NCBI GenBank assembly: GCA_021778975.1
Contig: JAJYBO010000007.1
Span: 1 to 24,714 of the forward strand
DNA from: Deltaproteobacteria bacterium
Lineage (GTDB): Bacteria; Desulfobacterota; Desulfobacteria; Desulfobacterales; Desulfatirhabdiaceae
Length of the DNA stretch: 24,714 bases
Direction: 5' to 3'
Part shown: positions 15,601 through 24,165 of the stretch, piece by piece
Layout: every line of letters begins with the position of its first letter
How positions within the stretch are numbered: position 1 is the first letter of the stretch
Translations under genes and position numbers: made by a program
Notes under the pieces: model-generated
Database searches by the model: none
What the model was told of the DNA's origin: nothing
Seen by the model: the letters and a program-made list of their open reading frames with translations, nothing else

Positions 15601-16821
15601 ATGCCACTCAAAAAAATATGCGGACATATTCTCATGGCGTACATTGTCATGCCCTCCCTTTTGTGGGGAATGACGGTTCCGGGGCATCCGGATTCACAGA
15701 CGCTGATATCGAGCCTGCTGTCTCGAATTCAAGAGCAGGATTCCGTGTTGCTGACAGATCCTCGAGGCCGGATTCTGGTATCCAGACATGCCGGTCGTTT
15801 GCGAACACCGGCTTCCACCCTGAAGATTTTGACAGCACTCGTCGCGCTTCATTATCTGGGAGCTAATTATCATTTTGTTACAGAATGTTATCAGGATTCT
15901 TATCACAACCTCAAAATTCGGGGGCAGGGGGATCCGTTGTTTACATCCGATGTCATGCCCGCATTTGCCGGCCAGATTGCCGACGGTGTACGTCAGTATC
16001 ACGATTTGATACTGGATGACACAGCCTTTGAACACCCATTGACAATTCCTGGCGTCACCCGGACATCAGAACCGTATGATGCTCCCAACGGTGCGCTCTG
16101 CGCCAATTTCAATACCGTCAGTTTTAAAAAGGACCCCGCCGGTCATTACGTCAGTGCTGAATCACAGACGCCGTTACTGCCATTTGTCGCTCATCGTATT
16201 CAAGCGACGGGTGCGGATGCCGGAAGAATCGTATTTTCCCATTCTCAACATGACAGCACCCTGTATGCAGGGCATTTATTGAACTGGTTTCTTTCCCGAC
16301 AGGGCGTGACCTCTTCCGGACAAATTCAAATGGGGGTGGTGCAACCCGGAGATAGACTTCTGTGTCGTTTTACCTCTCCCTATTCTCTGTCTGAAGTCCT
16401 TTCCAGACTTCTGGAATTCTCGAACAACTATATCGCCAACCAATTGTTCATTACCGCCGGTATCAGGGCATTCGGGCCGCCCGGAACAATGGATAAAGGA
16501 ATTCGAGCGGTACAGACCTATATTCATAGGGAATTGAAGGCAACGGACATCCAGATCGTGGAGGGTTCCGGCATTTCGAGGGATAACCGGATTTCCGCCG
16601 CGGATATGGATCAACTTCTGGTAAAGTTCTATCCATACCGCGGGGTGATGCGCAGACAGGGGAATGAATCTTTTAAAACCGGAACCCTGGACGGCGTTCG
16701 AACGAGAGTCGGCTATATTGACGGCAACGGGGGTGTTTACCGTTTTGTCGTCATGGTGAACACACCAGGCGCCACAGCGGATCCGATCATGAAAATAATC
16801 CGGAAAATCGCCGATTCCTGA
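15601..16821 (+). CDS. dacB: D-alanyl-D-alanine carboxypeptidase/endopeptidase (PBP4, S13 family)
   Basis: A 406-residue periplasmic penicillin-binding protein that trims peptidoglycan peptides. A signal peptide is evident (MPLKKICGHILMAYIVMPSL followed by LWGMT). The three active-site motifs are in order: SxxK as Ser72-Thr-Leu-Lys75 (TPASTLK), SxN as Ser274-Asn-Asn276 (EFSNNYIANQL), and KTG at 359-361 (SFKTGTLDGV). The protein is about 70 residues shorter than E. coli DacB, mostly in the insert between the first two motifs. ATG 15601 has AGGTGA a few nt upstream. It is transcribed divergently from the ABC gene and is convergent with folE2, whose stop is 23 nt away; no clear terminator separates the two. 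Confidence 0.9.
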   Translation: MPLKKICGHILMAYIVMPSLLWGMTVPGHPDSQTLISSLLSRIQEQDSVLLTDPRGRILVSRHAGRLRTPASTLKILTALVALHYLGANYHFVTECYQDSYHNLKIRGQGDPLFTSDVMPAFAGQIADGVRQYHDLILDDTAFEHPLTIPGVTRTSEPYDAPNGALCANFNTVSFKKDPAGHYVSAESQTPLLPFVAHRIQATGADAGRIVFSHSQHDSTLYAGHLLNWFLSRQGVTSSGQIQMGVVQPGDRLLCRFTSPYSLSEVLSRLLEFSNNYIANQLFITAGIRAFGPPGTMDKGIRAVQTYIHRELKATDIQIVEGSGISRDNRISAADMDQLLVKFYPYRGVMRRQGNESFKTGTLDGVRTRVGYIDGNGGVYRFVVMVNTPGATADPIMKIIRKIADS

Positions 16822-16844
16822 AAGCGTTCGGACAAAAAAAGAGT

Positions 16845-17660
16845 TCAGTGTTTGGCTTTACCGGCTTCCGGGTTCACTTCCGTATGAATTGGACCGCTGG
16901 TGATATGGGCGTAAGCACTGTGATTGTGGATGGACTCGAAATTTTCCGCGCTGACCGAAAACCATGTAATGTTGGTGTCGGCGTAGAGTTCTTTGGCGAC
17001 ATCCCGGACAATGTCTTCCACAAACTTGGGATTGGTGAATCCTTTTTCTGTAACGTGTTTTTCGTCAACCCGCTTCAAGATGGAATACACCTCGCAGGAT
17101 GAGCAGGATTCGACCAGCTCGATCATGTCTTCCATCCAGATAAATTTTTTGAACCGGGTACTCAGGCGAACTTCCCCGCGCTGGTTGTGTGCGCCGACAT
17201 CGCTGATTTCCTTTGAACACGGACATACGGATGAAATGGGCACAATGACTTCGGACACCAGGTCCAGCTTTCCGGCTGGATCGCTTGACCCCAATATCCG
17301 GCACGTATAATCCATCAGACCGGGAGCGCCGCTTACAGGCGCTTTTTTCTCTATGAAATACGGAAACGTGGTTTCAATATGTGCGGATGCCGCATTGAGA
17401 TGTTTTTTCATTCGCTCCAGCACCACTGAAATCCGTTTTAACGATATTTCCGGCTGAAACAGGGGAAGCAGCTCGACAAAGCGGCTCATGTGGGTGCCTT
17501 TGTACTTATGGGGCAGATCCACATACATGTTAATTGTCGCCACCGTGTGTTGCCGTACATTTTGGCGGTCGAGGACCGTAATGGGATATCTGAGATTTTT
17601 TATCCCGACTTTATCAATAGGGATATTCCGGTCATCTCGCTGATTTTGAACATCTTTCAT
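16845..17660 (-). CDS. folE2: GTP cyclohydrolase FolE2
   Basis: A 271-residue type IB GTP cyclohydrolase that converts GTP to 7,8-dihydroneopterin triphosphate, the first step of folate and queuosine precursor synthesis. The N terminus (DVQNQRDDRNIPIDKVGIKN), the KGTHMSRF segment (about 54-61), and the active-site block VCPCSKEISDVGAHNQRGEV (Cys146/Cys148, His158) are all FolE2 hallmarks and differ from zinc-dependent FolE1. The C-terminal SAENFESIHNHSAYA is also typical. FolE2 tolerates metals other than zinc and is often found where zinc is limiting. No Zur-type operator is evident upstream. The ribosome binding site is weak, but the family-typical N terminus supports the start. It is last in the minus-strand series leuB-asd-greA-rpoZ-ttcA. 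Confidence 0.95.
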   Translation of the reverse strand: MKDVQNQRDDRNIPIDKVGIKNLRYPITVLDRQNVRQHTVATINMYVDLPHKYKGTHMSRFVELLPLFQPEISLKRISVVLERMKKHLNAASAHIETTFPYFIEKKAPVSGAPGLMDYTCRILGSSDPAGKLDLVSEVIVPISSVCPCSKEISDVGAHNQRGEVRLSTRFKKFIWMEDMIELVESCSSCEVYSILKRVDEKHVTEKGFTNPKFVEDIVRDVAKELYADTNITWFSVSAENFESIHNHSAYAHITSGPIHTEVNPEAGKAKH

Positions 17661-17750
17661 GGCGACACAGCGTTGTTCGGGTCTGGATGATGAGGAAATG
17701 CCGATTCGTTACACCTCTGGTAACAATTCATGTCCTTTGTCTGATTCCTT

Positions 17751-18503
17751 TTATCGTTTGGATGTGTCTTTCAGGAGATATTCTGTCCTTACATGACTCA
17801 ACGACCTGAAGATATTGCTCTTGACATTCGGATTGCTTTGATAGAGTCGTTGCAGAATCTCTTTGATCTCTTTGCGCTTGGAAGTTTTAGATGTCGGACA
17901 GGGGTTTTCAAAGACAGGAAACCCCTGCTGACGCGCAAACTCACGGATGTCTTCGGCATCTGCAAACGCCAGCGGCCGGATCACCGTGTATTTTCCCTTG
18001 AAAAAATCCTGCGCTGGCGTCATGGTGCAGATGGATCCCGCGTAGCAAATATTCAAAAACAGCGTTTCGATGATATCGTCTCTGGTATGACCCAGCGCCA
18101 ATTTGCGACATCCCAGGCTCTCGGCAATTTCAAAAAGACGCTGACGGCGCAACCGGGAACACAGAAAGCAGGGATTTTCCCGATTTTCCGGGCTATGCGC
18201 CCGTATGCCATGGTCCGTCACATCTACATGCAGATACAGTCCCCATCGCGAGCAATGCTCTTTCATCAATATGCCCATATTTCGATCAAATCCGGGGTCG
18301 ATATATACAGGAAAAATATCGTAATGGACCGGAATATGCGAAAGCCGATGCTGTAAAAACCACAGAAGGGTCAGGCTGTCCTGGCCACCTGAAATACCGA
18401 CGGCTATCCGGTCCCCGTCCTGAATCATATCATATTGATCAACAGCCTGGCCAATTCCTCTGTTCAGAGATTTAATCAATTTTGATGTTTTGATGGAAAT
18501 CAA
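17751..18503 (-). CDS. ttcA: TtcA-family tRNA 2-thiocytidine synthetase
   Basis: A 250-residue PP-loop ATPase predicted to thiolate cytidine 32 of certain tRNAs. The ATP-binding loop is SGGQDS at 38-43. The iron-sulfur ligands are visible as CxxC (Cys112, Cys115 in NPCFLCSRLRRQ) and Cys202 (ENPCPTS), spaced as in TtcA. There are no zinc-finger ends as in the related TtuA/Ncs6 group. GHTRDDIIETLFLNICYAG is the conserved second motif. The start codon overlaps the end of rpoZ by 4 nt (ATGA), so the two are translationally coupled. The substrate is inferred from family; the other small PP-loop thiolases are the alternative. Confidence 0.85.
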   Translation of the reverse strand: MISIKTSKLIKSLNRGIGQAVDQYDMIQDGDRIAVGISGGQDSLTLLWFLQHRLSHIPVHYDIFPVYIDPGFDRNMGILMKEHCSRWGLYLHVDVTDHGIRAHSPENRENPCFLCSRLRRQRLFEIAESLGCRKLALGHTRDDIIETLFLNICYAGSICTMTPAQDFFKGKYTVIRPLAFADAEDIREFARQQGFPVFENPCPTSKTSKRKEIKEILQRLYQSNPNVKSNIFRSLSHVRTEYLLKDTSKR

Positions 18504-18709
18504 TCCGTATCGTCATGGGATTTGGGTCTGAGTTTGATTTTTCCCGCAGCGACCTCTCTTAGCGAAATAACAATATCCTCATTTCGGGGCGAACTGACCA
18601 GGTATTCCGAACCTTCACGAATCTGTCGCACCCGTTTGGCCACCATGTTGGCCAGCAGAAAACGGTTTGGCACCCGTTTCAAACAATCATCTATAGTTAT
18701 TCTTGCCAT
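18500..18709 (-). CDS. rpoZ: RNA polymerase omega subunit
   Basis: A 69-residue omega subunit, which assists assembly of beta-prime into RNA polymerase. The N-terminal MARITIDDCLKRVPNRFLLA is the conserved core, followed by VAKRVRQIREG and SLREVAAGKIK, the family's second helix region. The length is typical for this group. It sits between greA (92-nt gap) and ttcA (4-nt overlap). The link with greA, another RNA polymerase partner, makes functional sense. A purine-rich AAAGGG lies upstream of the ATG. Confidence 0.95.
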   Translation of the reverse strand: MARITIDDCLKRVPNRFLLANMVAKRVRQIREGSEYLVSSPRNEDIVISLREVAAGKIKLRPKSHDDTD

Positions 18710-18801
18710 AATGGCACCCTTTCTTCTTTAACACCGTCAATTGCAGTGAACGATAGGCGCTGGCGTCGAGCCCTGGCAGACCATTTCGCGTCAAACACCA
18801 T

Positions 18802-19269
18802 TTACAGTATCTCGACCAGTTCATAACAGCGTTTTCCCCCAGGCGCATTGAGTACGAGTTCATCCGATGGCTTTTTGCCGATAATGGCTCTTCCCAGGGG
18901 GGATTCGACGGATATCCGGCCTTCTTCGATATTGGATTCTTCCGGACCTACCAGTTGATATTCGACAGTTTCTCCGGTATCCACATTTTCTAAAAGCACC
19001 CGGCAGCCAAACGCGGCCCTGTCTTTAGGGAGCCGGGATGGGTCAATGATATCGGCATTCGCCAGTTTGTATCCCAATTCACGAATACGTCCCTCAATGA
19101 AACTCTGACGCTCTTTTGCAGCTTCAAATTCGGCGTTTTCGGTCAGATCGCCATGTGCGCGCGCTTCTTCAATGGCCTTGATATTCTGGGGACGTTCGAC
19201 TTTTTTTAGATGTTCCAGCTCTTGCTTCAGGGCATCATGGCCCTCTTTGGTCATGGGTATTCGATCCAA
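18802..19269 (-). CDS. greA: Transcription elongation factor GreA
   Basis: A 155-residue factor that rescues backtracked RNA polymerase by stimulating transcript cleavage. The N-terminal coiled coil starts IPMTKEGHDALKQELEHLKK and carries the tip acidic motif GDLTENAEFEAAKERQ. The C-terminal FKBP-like domain contains LLENVDTGETVEYQLVG and ISVESPLGRAIIGK. I chose a TTG start at 19269: AGGAG (19277-19281) is 7 nt before it and the length then matches the family (about 158). An ATG at 19314 would add 15 non-family residues with no ribosome binding site, and the ATG at 19254 would cut into the first helix. It lies 73 nt downstream of asd. Confidence 0.95.
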   Translation of the reverse strand: MDRIPMTKEGHDALKQELEHLKKVERPQNIKAIEEARAHGDLTENAEFEAAKERQSFIEGRIRELGYKLANADIIDPSRLPKDRAAFGCRVLLENVDTGETVEYQLVGPEESNIEEGRISVESPLGRAIIGKKPSDELVLNAPGGKRCYELVEIL

Positions 19270-19342
19270 CGTATTACTCCTGAAAATTGGTTTTTCAACA
19301 ATGATAAATCTCAATACGAATATCGGACAATCTGAAAAACCG

Positions 19343-20365
19343 TCATAAATAAGTTGATGCCAAAATTTCTGCTATCTGTACGGCGTTGGTTGCCGCCCCT
19401 TTTCGGATATTATCGGCCACCACCCACATGTTGATGGCATTGGCAATGGACTCGTCTTTTCGGATTCTGCCGACAAAAGTCAGATCTTGTCCCGCTGCGT
19501 CAATCGCCATGGGGTAGGTGTTGGTCTTGATATCATCCACAACCTTGATACCCGGCGCATCCGCCAGCAGTTGGCGAATATCGTCTGGCGTTGCGGGCAG
19601 CCGCGTTTCAATATTGATGGACTCCGAATGGCTGTAAAACACGGGAACCCGCACGGTCGTCGCGGTGACACCGATCGTGTCGTCTTCCATGATCTTGCGG
19701 GTTTCGTTCACCATTTTCATTTCTTCTTTGGTGTAACCATTCTCCAGAAATACATCAATGTGCGGCAGACAGTTAAATGCAATGCGATGTGGATAGACTT
19801 TTCTTTCCGGTGTCTGTTGTTGCAGCAGTGCCTGTGTCTGCTGCGTCAGTTCGACAATGGCTTTTTGCCCGGTGCCGGAAACCGCCTGATATGTGGAAAC
19901 AACGATGCGCTTGATTCCAAATTTTCGGTGAATGGGGTTTAGTGCCACCACCATCTGGATGGTGGAGCAATTGGGATTGGCGATAATGCCCTTTTGGGTA
20001 TAACCCGCAATGGCGTGTGGATTTACTTCGGGAACGACCAGGGGCACCTGCGGATCCATCCGCCAGGCGTTGGAATTGTCTATGACCACACAACCGGCCT
20101 TTGCGGCCGCTGGCGCAAATTTTTCGCTGGCGCCGCCGCCCGCGGAAAACAAAGCGATATCCATTTGATGAAATGAATTCTCCGTCAATTCCTCGACGAT
20201 AACCGGCTGCCCTCTGAACGATAGGGGTTTTCCTGCGGATTTGGAAGATGCCAGAAATCGTATAGTGTTGACCGGAAAATTCCGTTCTTCCAGACAGGCG
20301 ATCATCTGGTTTCCCACGGCGCCTGTCGCTCCGACGACCGCAACATTGAAAGATTTTTTAGACAT
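19343..20365 (-). CDS. asd: Aspartate-semialdehyde dehydrogenase
   Basis: A 340-residue NADP-dependent enzyme that reduces aspartyl-4-phosphate to aspartate semialdehyde, the branch point to lysine/diaminopimelate, threonine and methionine. The N-terminal Rossmann motif is VAVVGATGAVGNQM. The catalytic Cys133 lies in IANPNCSTIQM. The VSTYQAVSGTGQ loop and VRVPVFYSHSESINIETR complete the active site. It is of the shorter bacterial class common outside enteric bacteria. ATG 20365 has GAGGT about 8 nt upstream; an extended frame to 20419 is rejected because its extra 18 residues run into the terminator-like leader. It is preceded by leuB, 102 nt away. Confidence 0.95.
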   Translation of the reverse strand: MSKKSFNVAVVGATGAVGNQMIACLEERNFPVNTIRFLASSKSAGKPLSFRGQPVIVEELTENSFHQMDIALFSAGGGASEKFAPAAAKAGCVVIDNSNAWRMDPQVPLVVPEVNPHAIAGYTQKGIIANPNCSTIQMVVALNPIHRKFGIKRIVVSTYQAVSGTGQKAIVELTQQTQALLQQQTPERKVYPHRIAFNCLPHIDVFLENGYTKEEMKMVNETRKIMEDDTIGVTATTVRVPVFYSHSESINIETRLPATPDDIRQLLADAPGIKVVDDIKTNTYPMAIDAAGQDLTFVGRIRKDESIANAINMWVVADNIRKGAATNAVQIAEILASTYL

Positions 20366-20384
20366 GACGCGATACCTCGACATA

Positions 20385-20435
20385 CCGAAAAAGAAACGGA
20401 GTCTCTTTTGCCTGAACACAGGGACAGAAACTCCG
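20385..20435 (-). terminator. Terminator- or attenuator-like hairpin between leuB and asd
   Basis: On the minus strand CGGAGT (20435-20430) pairs with ACTCCG (20402-20397), with an inner CCTG/CAGG stem. A TTTCTTTTT run follows immediately. It lies after the leuB stop and ahead of asd. The outer stem is only 6 bp with a 27-nt interior, so it may act as a partial terminator or leader structure. Confidence 0.4.
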
Positions 20436-20467
20436 GATCGCTGAAATTAATGTAACTACAGGATAGT

Positions 20468-21538
20468 TCAGCACTTATCTTTGATATAGGATACGATCAG
20501 ATTTCCGACTTCGCTGGTGGAATACCCCATTTTACCGGCCGCAACATCTTTGATATCGTCTCTGAGTACCTTGATGACACCTTTTTCAATCCATGATGCG
20601 GCCTGGGGTTCGCCCAAGGTTTCCAGCATAATCTGTGCCGCCGAAATGGCCGCAATGGGGTTGATAATCTGTAACCCGGTGTATTTGGGCGCCGAACCGC
20701 CGATGGGTTCAAACATGGAAAGCCCTTTGGGATTGATGTTGCCGCCAGCCGCGATGCCCATTCCGCCCTGAATCATGGCCGCCAGATCGGTGATGATGTC
20801 TCCGAACATATTATCGGTGACAATGACGTCGAACCATTCAGGATTTTTGACCATCCACATGCAGATAGCATCCACATGGGCGTAATCGGCCTGAATATCA
20901 GGATATTCCCTGGCAACTTCTCGGAAAGTGCGTTCCCATAGATCGAAGGCGAATGTCAATACGTTGGTTTTTCCACAAAGTGTAAGTTTTTTGGCCTTAT
21001 TGCGATTACGACAGTACTCGAAAGCAAACCGGACGCACCGCTCCACCCCCTTACGGGTATTGATGGATTCCTGAACCGCTACCTCGTCAGGGGTTCCCCG
21101 TTTGAGGCATCCACCCGCCCCCGTATAAAGCCCTTCGGTGTTTTCACGAACCACCACAAAATCTATATCCGCCGGGCATTTGTCTTTGAGAGGCGTATAA
21201 ACGCCTTCATAAAGTTTTACAGGTCTCAGATTGACATATTGATCGAAATGAAACCGCAGATTCAACAGAATGTTTTTTTCGAGTATGCCGGGTTTGATGT
21301 CCGGATGTCCGATAGCCCCCAGAAAGATGGCATCCGCGTTTGCCAGGGATTTCAGGGTATCATCTGTCAGAAGTTCTCCGGTAGCTTTGTAATGCTCTCC
21401 GCCCAATGGGTAGTAAATAAAATTGAGTTTAAATGCACTTTTTTCCGCAACCGCCTGGAGTACCTTGACGCCTTCAGCAACGACTTCAGGACCTGTTCCA
21501 TCTCCGGGGATTACGGCAATCTGATAAGTTTTTGACAT
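20468..21538 (-). CDS. leuB: Isopropylmalate/isocitrate dehydrogenase family, probable 3-isopropylmalate dehydrogenase
   Basis: A 356-residue NAD-dependent beta-decarboxylating dehydrogenase. It probably oxidises 3-isopropylmalate in leucine synthesis. Seen: IAVIPGDGTGPEV at the N terminus, NLRPVKLYEGV, the substrate-loop RENTEGLYTGAGG, KTNVLTFAFDLWERTF, VDAICMWMVKNP, the metal site VTDNMFGDIITDLAA, and the cofactor segment FEPIGGSAPKYTG. The RENTEGLY loop differs from the RELTGGIYFG of classic LeuB and is shared with homoisocitrate and tartrate/malate dehydrogenase relatives, so the substrate is less than certain. The position upstream of asd fits amino acid synthesis. The ATG at 21538 has GGTGAT upstream; an ATG 18 nt earlier is possible. 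Confidence 0.8.
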   Translation of the reverse strand: MSKTYQIAVIPGDGTGPEVVAEGVKVLQAVAEKSAFKLNFIYYPLGGEHYKATGELLTDDTLKSLANADAIFLGAIGHPDIKPGILEKNILLNLRFHFDQYVNLRPVKLYEGVYTPLKDKCPADIDFVVVRENTEGLYTGAGGCLKRGTPDEVAVQESINTRKGVERCVRFAFEYCRNRNKAKKLTLCGKTNVLTFAFDLWERTFREVAREYPDIQADYAHVDAICMWMVKNPEWFDVIVTDNMFGDIITDLAAMIQGGMGIAAGGNINPKGLSMFEPIGGSAPKYTGLQIINPIAAISAAQIMLETLGEPQAASWIEKGVIKVLRDDIKDVAAGKMGYSTSEVGNLIVSYIKDKC

Positions 21539-21559
21539 AGCATCACCACATTTCACATT

Positions 21560-21605
21560 AAAAAAATATGATCCTCGATGACGTCAGCGGCATCATCAAA
21601 GGATC
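21560..21605 (-). terminator. Rho-independent terminator after pssA
   Basis: On the minus strand GATCC (21605-21601) and GATGA (21597-21593) pair with TCATC (21581-21577) and GGATC (21574-21570), around a 2-3 nt internal bulge and an 11-nt loop. ATA and a seven-T run (21566-21560) follow. It lies downstream of pssA and just upstream of leuB, so it separates the lipid genes from the amino acid genes. Confidence 0.55.
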
Positions 21606-21691
21606 ACAAAAAAGCCCTGAACTTTTCAAAATCCGTTACGAAACCTGCTATAAAATCACTCTATTCACACCGTTTTCGGAACCGATGGCGA

Positions 21692-22468
21692 TCAGACCGG
21701 AGCGATATCCTGTTCACTGCCGACAGCAGATTGCTCTTTTAAACTCTGTCTGTATTTCATATTGCTGAACGGGCCAGACAGAATATACCCCAGTATGGTT
21801 ACAAAGAGAGCGATCTGGGGCTGTGATACCACAAAAATCAGAATCAGCACGGCTGTTACCAGCACGTTGAATTTCATTCTGTGGAACAGCTCTGGCTTTT
21901 TAAAGCTATAGTATCGAATGGTGCTGATCATCAGAAACGACAATATGTACAATTCGACCAGAATCAGCCATGGATACAGACGCCCATCAATCCCCAGGCG
22001 ATTGAAAAACAAAATGGTAACGGCCACCATTCCGGCGCCCCCAGGAATGGGAAGCCCCACGAAATATTCGCTGCTGATAGACCCCACCTGCGTATTGAAC
22101 CTCGCTAAACGCAGGGCGCCGCAGATGGCAAACAAAAACGCCGCCAGCCAGCCGATTCTGCCAAGCGACTGGAGCGCCCACAAATACATGGTGATACCGG
22201 GGGCCATTCCAAACGAAATGACATCCGCCAAAGAGTCATACTCTACCCCAAACCTGCTGGTAGTGTGCGTGGCTCTGGCGACCTTTCCGTCCATGGTGTC
22301 AAAGACAGCGGCGATCAATATCGAAATGGCGGCGGAGACAAACTCACCCCCAATGGATGCGATGACGGCATAAAACCCGCACAGAATATTGAGTGAGGTA
22401 AAGATGTTGGGGAGAATAAAAATACCTTTTTTAAATTTGACTTTTTCAAATTTCCGGTGTTTTTTCAT
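21692..22468 (-). CDS. pssA: CDP-diacylglycerol-serine O-phosphatidyltransferase
   Basis: A 258-residue integral membrane enzyme that makes phosphatidylserine from CDP-diacylglycerol and serine, the first step to phosphatidylethanolamine. The CDP-alcohol phosphotransferase signature DG(2)AR(8)G(3)D(3)D is complete in the stretch from DTMDGKVARA to YDSLADVISFG. Several hydrophobic helices follow. The basic N terminus (MKKHRKFEKVKFKKG) is typical of the Bacillus-type PssA. ATG 22468 overlaps the psd stop as ATGA, so the two enzymes are translationally coupled in pathway-related order. An upstream frame to 22573 lies wholly inside psd and is rejected. Confidence 0.95.
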   Translation of the reverse strand: MKKHRKFEKVKFKKGIFILPNIFTSLNILCGFYAVIASIGGEFVSAAISILIAAVFDTMDGKVARATHTTSRFGVEYDSLADVISFGMAPGITMYLWALQSLGRIGWLAAFLFAICGALRLARFNTQVGSISSEYFVGLPIPGGAGMVAVTILFFNRLGIDGRLYPWLILVELYILSFLMISTIRYYSFKKPELFHRMKFNVLVTAVLILIFVVSQPQIALFVTILGYILSGPFSNMKYRQSLKEQSAVGSEQDIAPV

Positions 22469-23136
22469 GCGATATACCCCACAATTGAAGTTCCGGCGGC
22501 AACCTTGTTTCCTACAGCGACATTCAGCGTTGTTTGAGGTGGAAGGTACACATCGAGACGAGAGCCAAAACAAATCATACCAAAACGCATACCACGGCGG
22601 ACATTTTCATCGGGCTGAATCTTGCAGATGATTCGTCGGGCGACAAGCCCTGCAATTTGTACCACGCAGTATTTCAGGCCGGCTTCGGTCCGGATGAAGA
22701 CAGCGTTGCGTTCGTTGTCTTCGGAGGCTTTGTCTAAACTGGCGTTCACATATTTTCCGGGATGATATGCAATGCGTTCTACAATGCCTTCATATGGAAT
22801 CCGGTTGACATGGACATTGAACACCGACATAAAGATACTGACTTTTTGACAGGGACCGTCGTAAAAAGGGCTGGATTCCACCCGTTGCGCTATAACGATT
22901 TTTCCATCAGCAGGCGATACCACAGCATTGGATGCTGTCGGAACGACCCTGTCCGGGTCTCTGAAAAAATATGCCGTAAAGAAAGTGAAACATACCCCCA
23001 CCAATGCCGGAATGACCAGCCTGAGAAGTGCGAAGACTCCTGTCGCAAAGGCAAACGCCGCAATGATCGGATATCCTGCAGCCGCAACAGGGAAAGCAAA
23101 AAGGCTGGAAGGATCTGGTCGGGTAAATTTTTCCAT
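22465..23136 (-). CDS. psd: Phosphatidylserine decarboxylase (short, PSD-A type)
   Basis: A 223-residue membrane-associated proenzyme that converts phosphatidylserine to phosphatidylethanolamine. After an N-terminal hydrophobic region come FFRDPDRVVP, SPADGKI, SIFMSVFNVHVNRIPYEG and the self-cleavage site GMICFGSRLDVYLP. There Ser192 of the Gly-Ser pair should become the pyruvoyl group. The length fits the short bacterial class rather than the E. coli type. AGGGG lies 5 nt upstream of ATG 23136; the adjacent ATG 23139 is nearly as good. Longer frames would start upstream of the proposed promoter -10 and are rejected. pssA follows with a 4-nt overlap. Confidence 0.95.
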   Translation of the reverse strand: MEKFTRPDPSSLFAFPVAAAGYPIIAAFAFATGVFALLRLVIPALVGVCFTFFTAYFFRDPDRVVPTASNAVVSPADGKIVIAQRVESSPFYDGPCQKVSIFMSVFNVHVNRIPYEGIVERIAYHPGKYVNASLDKASEDNERNAVFIRTEAGLKYCVVQIAGLVARRIICKIQPDENVRRGMRFGMICFGSRLDVYLPPQTTLNVAVGNKVAAGTSIVGYIA

Positions 23137-23207
23137 CATAACCCCTGAAAACATACGGATAATCGTGAACATTCGCGTCAGGAGAAGATCGCATTCAACT
23201 TTGACCA

Positions 23208-23236
23208 TTTCTATCAAAACCCGTCATATCTGTCAA
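23208..23236 (-). promoter_or_regulatory. Sigma-70-type promoter for psd-pssA
   Basis: On the minus strand a perfect -35 TTGACA (23236-23231) is followed after exactly 17 nt by TAGAAA (23213-23208), a 4/6 match to the -10 consensus. Transcription would start near 23201, giving a leader of about 65 nt before psd. Confidence 0.5.
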
Positions 23237-23351
23237 TAAATACCCAATGCCATTCACGATCGGTTACAGGAAAGATATATCGAAACCATATTATTTCTTG
23301 ATCCGCCAGAGAAAGCCATTTATAGACGAACGGATATAAAGGAGAGATTTT

Positions 23352-24029
23352 ATGAACGATACGGATTCAACACTGCAAGAATGGACGCGAATGTCCTTTA
23401 AAAACCATAAGGTGTGGGTTGCAACGGATTCCGCCGGAAACGTTCGTCTCGATCACGGCAAGGCGGTGATCAAATATCGCCTGGATCAGGATTATGAATA
23501 CCAGATACATGCTTCTGCGCTTCACTCGCTGGATGAAATTGTTCCGAACGTTCCGTCCCCTTCCAGAAAATCGAAAAAGCATGTCGCTGAGGTCGCTTCA
23601 GGTATTGAAATGGATGAAAACAGCATCCACATTTTCACTGACGGTGCTTCATCCGGCAACCCGGGTCATTCTGGAATCGGTGTTCTGATGCATTATGGGA
23701 AACACGAAAAAGAAATTTCCCGCTACATCGGCGTTGCCACCAATAATATCGCCGAACTCGAAGCGATCCGGACAGGGCTGCTTGAAGTAAAAAAGCGCGA
23801 CATTCCCGTAAAAATATACACGGACAGCAGCTACGCCCACGGGCTATTGTCTTTGGGATGGAAAGCCACCAAAAATACAGGACTTGTCTGTGAAATTCGC
23901 GATCTGATAAAAAAATTCAAAAATCTGAGGATTGTCAAAGTGAAAGGGCACTGCGGCGTCGAGCAGAACGAGAAAGCGGACAAACTGGCAACATCAGCGA
24001 TTCAGACGGAGCTGGCAAAAACGCCCTGA
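23352..24029 (+). CDS. rnhA: Ribonuclease HI with N-terminal extension
   Basis: A 225-residue enzyme that cleaves RNA in RNA-DNA hybrids. The C-terminal RNase H fold (about 91-218) has the full DEDD set: Asp97 (IFTDGASSGNPG), Glu135 (NNIAELEAI), Asp158 (IYTDSSYA) and Asp210 (NEKADKLA), plus the flexible-loop His200 (KGHCGVEQNE). Residues 1-90 are an extension with a compact beta-rich-looking part (KNHKVWVATDSAGNVRLDHG onward) and a basic Ser/Lys linker. It does not look like the known hybrid-binding domain of eukaryotic RNase H1. The start is fixed by AAGGAGAG 5 nt before ATG. It is divergent from psd and convergent with the small membrane gene. The 136-nt gap downstream shows no clear terminator. 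Confidence 0.9.
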   Translation: MNDTDSTLQEWTRMSFKNHKVWVATDSAGNVRLDHGKAVIKYRLDQDYEYQIHASALHSLDEIVPNVPSPSRKSKKHVAEVASGIEMDENSIHIFTDGASSGNPGHSGIGVLMHYGKHEKEISRYIGVATNNIAELEAIRTGLLEVKKRDIPVKIYTDSSYAHGLLSLGWKATKNTGLVCEIRDLIKKFKNLRIVKVKGHCGVEQNEKADKLATSAIQTELAKTP

Positions 24030-24165
24030 TACGCAGAAAACGCCTTGACTCCGCCTTCCTGCGCATCAGTCTTATCTTTTTCATAGGGAGACAAGAAAAT
24101 AGCACATAACGACCATAACGCCATTTAACTCATAAAGCGTACAGCCGTTTGAAACATTCAGGACA

